Assembly: GCA_000320605.2 (NCBI GenBank)
Contig: KB445791.1
Coordinates: 3,088,576-3,152,575 of the forward strand
From: Gelatoporia subvermispora B
Taxonomy: Eukaryota; Basidiomycota; Agaricomycetes; Polyporales; Gelatoporiaceae
Reading direction: 5' to 3'
Length of the DNA: 64,000 nucleotides
Part shown: piece by piece, positions 60,311-64,000 of the stretch
Numbering within the stretch: position 1 is the stretch's first letter
Layout: every line of letters starts with the position of its first letter
Notes under the pieces: model-generated
The model's input: the letters and a program-made list of their open reading frames with translations, nothing else
The model's database searches: none
Told to the model about the DNA's origin: nothing
Made by a program: the position numbers and the translations under genes

Positions 60311-61431
60311 ATGTCATCTCAGGCATCGTCCTCGACGTGCCCTCCCTTCAAAAATAGTGCGCGTGAGTATCACAAGCCCCGATCCTCCCAGGCCGTTGCT
60401 CACTACCTCGCTCGCACAGATTTCACTCGCACCAGCGCCGGTGGTGGCTGGTACTGTAATCTCTGCACTTCTGCCTTACGCGCGAAAAACGAGTCCATGA
60501 CCGCTGCGTCTGCGATGCAGCACGAAAGATATTCGAAACTTCACGCTCGCCGAGTGAATGAAGAGGAGAGCCGTGCTTGGCGGCCGAATGGGACAGGTTG
60601 GAAGGACGACTGGAGGCTCAACGGTGACTCGGGGTGGGGTGCCCCAGTAACGAACAGCGCTTGGTACATCGACCCAAGTGTAGAGAAGCTGAAGGGGTTC
60701 ATCACTTTCTGGCGGGATGGGATTACCGCGGAAGAGCGCGGCGAACCTCCGGGATCGTTCGAACACTTCTTCGACAACCTCGAAGCGGCGATCAAGCAGA
60801 AGGAGAGGGAGCTTGACGAGGAACTGAGGGAAAAGAGGAAGAAGCCCTCTCCCAAGAACCCGTGGACCAAGAATCAGCCGGCATGGGGCGCGGACGTGGG
60901 ACGGGGAACGTGGGGTATGAAGTCTGACAGGGCGGCGTCGAATGAGAACGACGGGTGGGGTGATGGTGTCCAGAGGTGGGAGGAAGACCATGCATCAAGA
61001 GCGGAGAACAGGTGGGGGGGCGACAACAACGTAAACCCATGGATGTTCGACGGTGCCCAGGGCGGCTGGGGCGATCCGACGCCTGCACCCGCTGAGGCTA
61101 GGAATGAACCGGAACAGGTTCAAGGCTGGGGTCAGTGGGGTCAGTCGATACCGTGGGATGCGACGTCCGCGCCTGATGAAGACCAGGTCATGGAGGACAA
61201 CGCACCCGATCGTGAACAGTTCACATTCGTCGAGCGAATCGCCCGTCAACGTGCAGTGAATGCAGCACAGAAGCAGAGAATGCACCAGTTTATTCGGGTG
61301 AGTGCGGTTCGAAAGATGCTCCTCCCTGCTTCAGCTAAACCTTCTTTATGAAGATGCCCACCGAGGCGAAAGTGCAAAAGATCGTCGAAATGGCTCGCTA
61401 CCTCCACAGTCTCCAGCATAATACGAGGTGA
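60311..61431 (+). CDS. Trp/Gly-rich protein with a C2H2-like zinc finger
   Basis: Start MSSQASSSTCPPFKNSAREY (60311). Near residue 55 lies a U1-type zinc-finger-like motif, WYCNLCTSALRAKNESMTAA..MQHERYSKLHARR (C-x2-C with spaced His). A basic/acidic helical stretch follows (EAAIKQKERELDEELREK), then about 130 residues of low complexity with Trp-Gly pairs (NDGWGDGVQRWEED, RWGGDNNVNPWMF, QGGWGDPTP, QGWGQWGQSIPW). After an 80-nt intron the last exon MPTEAKVQKIVEMARYLHSL ends at 61431. WG repeats can act as hooks for Argonaute-like proteins, but nothing here proves that. No family name is assigned. No signal peptide or transmembrane helix. Confidence 0.75.
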
Positions 61432-63096
61432 TGAACCTCACTCGCGTGTATCCCCACATTTGTTGTCGTGTCTTCACGACCTCCGGATCGTTCGTCTCCG
61501 GATGCTACCGCTTCGAAACATCCTCCTAGGCATTATTGATTCCTTCATCTGTTTCGTACACACTCACGACCAGTCTCGCTGTATGCAAGAATACCCTATG
61601 CACTCTCCCTGCTATGCTGGATCTTCCTCTATTCCATGTACTAGTAATGTGTATTGTAGTGCATTGTTCCGCTGGGTGCTATGCAGGAGACCTGCGGGTC
61701 TGCATTTCGTTCACCGATGGCTGTGCACGGAACTACTTTACCAAATACACCCAATTCGTCGATATGCACAGCCGTGCTTGCAACTGCTCTACTCTACTTT
61801 ATTCCGAGATCATGCTGATACTAGAGAAGCGCCGCCTGCGTCGGCAAACACCTTGCTCGCTCTCGTTTAGAAAATCGAACTCAGATGCAATCCTCACGTT
61901 GGCGATTGGCCACTTTATTGCTGCATCAACGAGATGTATGCATTAATTCAATCAAGCTCTACATGATTTTGGGACGAGAACACAGGCATGGTAATTATAG
62001 AGCTACATGTGCCGCTACATAAGCATTCACATAACAAGGACAAATTCCGTCCTACTATTTTCGTCTAGACTTGACCATCAGTGTGCATCGGGCATGGTCA
62101 ATGTGTTGAGAGTCTCAACTGAGACATGCCTGTCAGATCACTTGTAACATGCCAGTCTCTTCGGCGACTGGAACATGTCTACAAAGAGGACACGGGCATG
62201 GACATGCCTCTTGTGCAGTGACACACTTGTACTTGGCGCTATCAAGAAGCTCAGGTCGTTCAATCAAAAGCTGTTTAGAAATCGCGACCCGGATCTGCAG
62301 AAAGAAGACGATTGGCTCGAAATATTGAACGAAAGGAGCAAAACAGATTGGGAGACACTGGGAAGACTGATGTGGCGGGGAGGACAAGTGCCACAAAGCG
62401 GAAGCACGTGATGAGCATGGTAGGTAACAGACGCCCAGCAGACGCGGAAATGTACATCGCACACCTCACATAACGCCGCGCGAGCGCGGCAGAGCCCACT
62501 ACGACCATCCTCTCACCTAAACCATCTCCTCAAATGAATCACATCCTTGTCGCACAGGCTAAAGCACGACACGAGCGCTCAGCGGTGGGTGGGGCCGCCG
62601 CGGGGGCGGCACACACGAAGCGCCGGTAGTTGTAACTGTGGGAAAACCACGTGACTATTTCAAACTCAGAAAAGCGAGATTGTAATGAAATTTGTATCAT
62701 TTGCAAATCCTGGGTCGTTTGTAGTGTTTTCGCGGACAAGAAGGTCCACAAGACCCACTACTAGTCGTAGTGGGAATACCATATTAGGAACGACGCGTCA
62801 GGCGTGGGAAAATGTCAACGGAAAAGTGAACACATTGTGGACTGGGAGAGACCTTGCAAGCAAGGTGATGCAAATACACCATCCCGCACCGTCCCGCATC
62901 GCAGCAGCCCGTCGATTAGGCATCGGACTCGAGCAGCAGTTCATAAGATCAGACACAGGCGACAATGATGACGTCAAATCCGGCGCAGTAATTAATTGCC
63001 TTTTCCCGCCACCCGACCCCTTTTGGCAGTCTACAATAAGAACCGTCGCACGAACTCCAGCTTGCTCCCAACAATCATCCACACTTACTCTTCACC
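61432..63096. other. Intergenic region of about 1.7 kb
   Basis: The longest apparently gene-free stretch in the window. Short open frames on both strands have no domains or plausible splice chains. A CRE-like palindrome lies at 62970, close to the next gene. Confidence 0.45.
62970..62977. promoter_or_regulatory. CRE-like palindrome TGACGTCA upstream of the WW gene
   Basis: Perfect CREB/ATF consensus 120 nt before the ATG at 63097. Regulation is inferred from the motif alone. Confidence 0.35.
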
Positions 63097-64000
63097 ATGG
63101 CTTTCGATCCCACACGACTTCCAGACGGCTGGGTCCAGGAATTTGATCCAAATAATAACCACCCATTCTGGGTACGTCCTGAGTACTCGTCAATGCCGAT
63201 GTGGTCAACTCATGTATCCGATTTTAGGTAGATACCCGAGCAAACCCTCCCCGCTCGATCTGGGTGCATCCATACGAGGATGAGCAATTCTTGAAGGAAC
63301 ATCCAGACATCCGCGACAAGCTGGCCCAGCTTCGGGCAAAGGGCGCAGGCCCGGACGACAACCCGCCACCGTACTCACCGAGGCGCCACTCGTACTCGGG
63401 CACGTCAAGCAACAGTCGACTGAACGTCCCTCGGCCAGGTGGTGCTAATGACAGAAACGCCACATCACATCCCCCGTCACCTGCACCTGGCGCCTCTGCC
63501 AAGCAACGTGGCTTTTTCGGAAAGCTGAAAGATAAGGCAATCGGAACGAAGGAAGAGAGGGAGGCAGCCCAGAGGGAGCAGGAGAGAGTACGTCCTTTAT
63601 GATACACTTTGCAATCCCACTTTCTGACGCCGTTGCTACAGGTCATGCAGGAGGTGGCACAACAACGTGCACAGCAGCGCCGACAACAGCGGGTGTCTGC
63701 GCCTGGATACGCTGTACCTGGGCCCAGCTACCGTCCGAGCTATGGCGCACCCGTTGGCAGCCCCGGACGCACTCGATACACGACTCGATACGGCAGCGGA
63801 CTCGGCGGCTTTGGCCGCAATTGCGGTTACGGAGGAGGATACGGTGGCTACGGTGGAGGGTATGGGTACGGAGATGGATATGGCAGGAGTGGATTTGGCG
63901 GCGGTGGGTTGGGTGGGCGCAGTGGCTTCGGGGGTGTTGGACTGCCACTACTGGGAGGAATGGCAGGCGGTCTCTTACTAGGAGAGGCCATAGGCGATCT
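63097..64000 (+). CDS. WW-domain protein with Gly/Tyr-rich tail, 3' end missing
   Basis: Start MAFDPTRLPDGWVQEFDPNN (63097). A WW domain is formed across the first intron: LPDGWVQEFDPNNNHPFW then VDTRANPPRSIWVHP, with both hallmark Trp and the final Pro. WW domains bind proline-rich ligands, and the protein's own middle contains PPPYSPRRHS, a PPxY motif that such a domain could bind. Then QRGFFGKLKDKAIGTKEERE and a Gln/Arg-rich coiled stretch (AQQRAQQRRQQR). The C-terminal exon turns Gly/Tyr-rich (GYGGGYGGYGGGYGYGDGYG) and then hydrophobic-Gly (GGMAGGLLLGEAIGD) at the window edge. This composition resembles fungal WW proteins with unknown function. Confidence 0.8.

Noticed and set aside
1..64000. 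CRISPR arrays, insertion sequences, rRNA, intact retrotransposons
   Set aside because: No regularly spaced repeats, terminal repeats with transposase/reverse transcriptase, or rRNA-like stretches were seen.

Overview
The window is nuclear DNA from a filamentous basidiomycete, most likely an Agaricomycete of the Polyporales type. The evidence is dense genes on both strands, many short introns (about 45-65 nt, GT..AG with CTRAY-like branch points) and families typical of that group (DUF6534 membrane proteins, basidiomycete-only hypotheticals, fungal LCCL proteins). There is no sign of prokaryotic operons, CRISPR, rRNA or an intact transposon. Most genes are split, so coding regions are given as gene spans from inferred start to stop, with splice reasoning in the evidence.

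Layout. 1-8560: end of an unknown basidiomycete gene, mitochondrial N-acetylglutamate synthase (ARG2) with a Gcn4-type site, and two tandem F-box-like paralogues. 9742-24000: a UBE2O-like ubiquitin-conjugating enzyme, a KRE6/SKN1 beta-glucan synthesis protein, an LRR/F-box-like protein, a SNAPC1-like snRNA transcription factor subunit divergent from an IMA1-like inner nuclear membrane protein, and a mitochondrial carrier. 24173-36627: RAV1 (V-ATPase assembly), Rab GDI, two tandem Myb-like (Rap1-like) genes and a low-molecular-weight tyrosine phosphatase. 36773-47884: two methylmalonate-semialdehyde dehydrogenase genes in the same orientation, one with and one without a mitochondrial presequence, separated by a DUF6534 membrane protein and a secreted beta-propeller protein. 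49009-64000: an SH3BGR-like thioredoxin-fold protein, an SDR reductase, seipin, an intronless unknown gene, two tandem paralogues of an unknown fungal family, an LCCL membrane protein, a Trp/Gly-rich zinc-finger-like protein and a WW-domain protein cut by the window end.

The genes are mainly housekeeping: arginine and valine/beta-alanine metabolism, membrane traffic and vacuole acidification, cell wall, lipid droplets, nuclear envelope and ubiquitin. They do not form an obvious biosynthetic cluster. The least ordinary parts are the tandem triple-Myb gene pair (31641-35618), the compartment-split dehydrogenase pair, several in-frame micro-exons, a GC-AG intron, and three sets of local tandem duplicates (F-box, Myb, unknown family).
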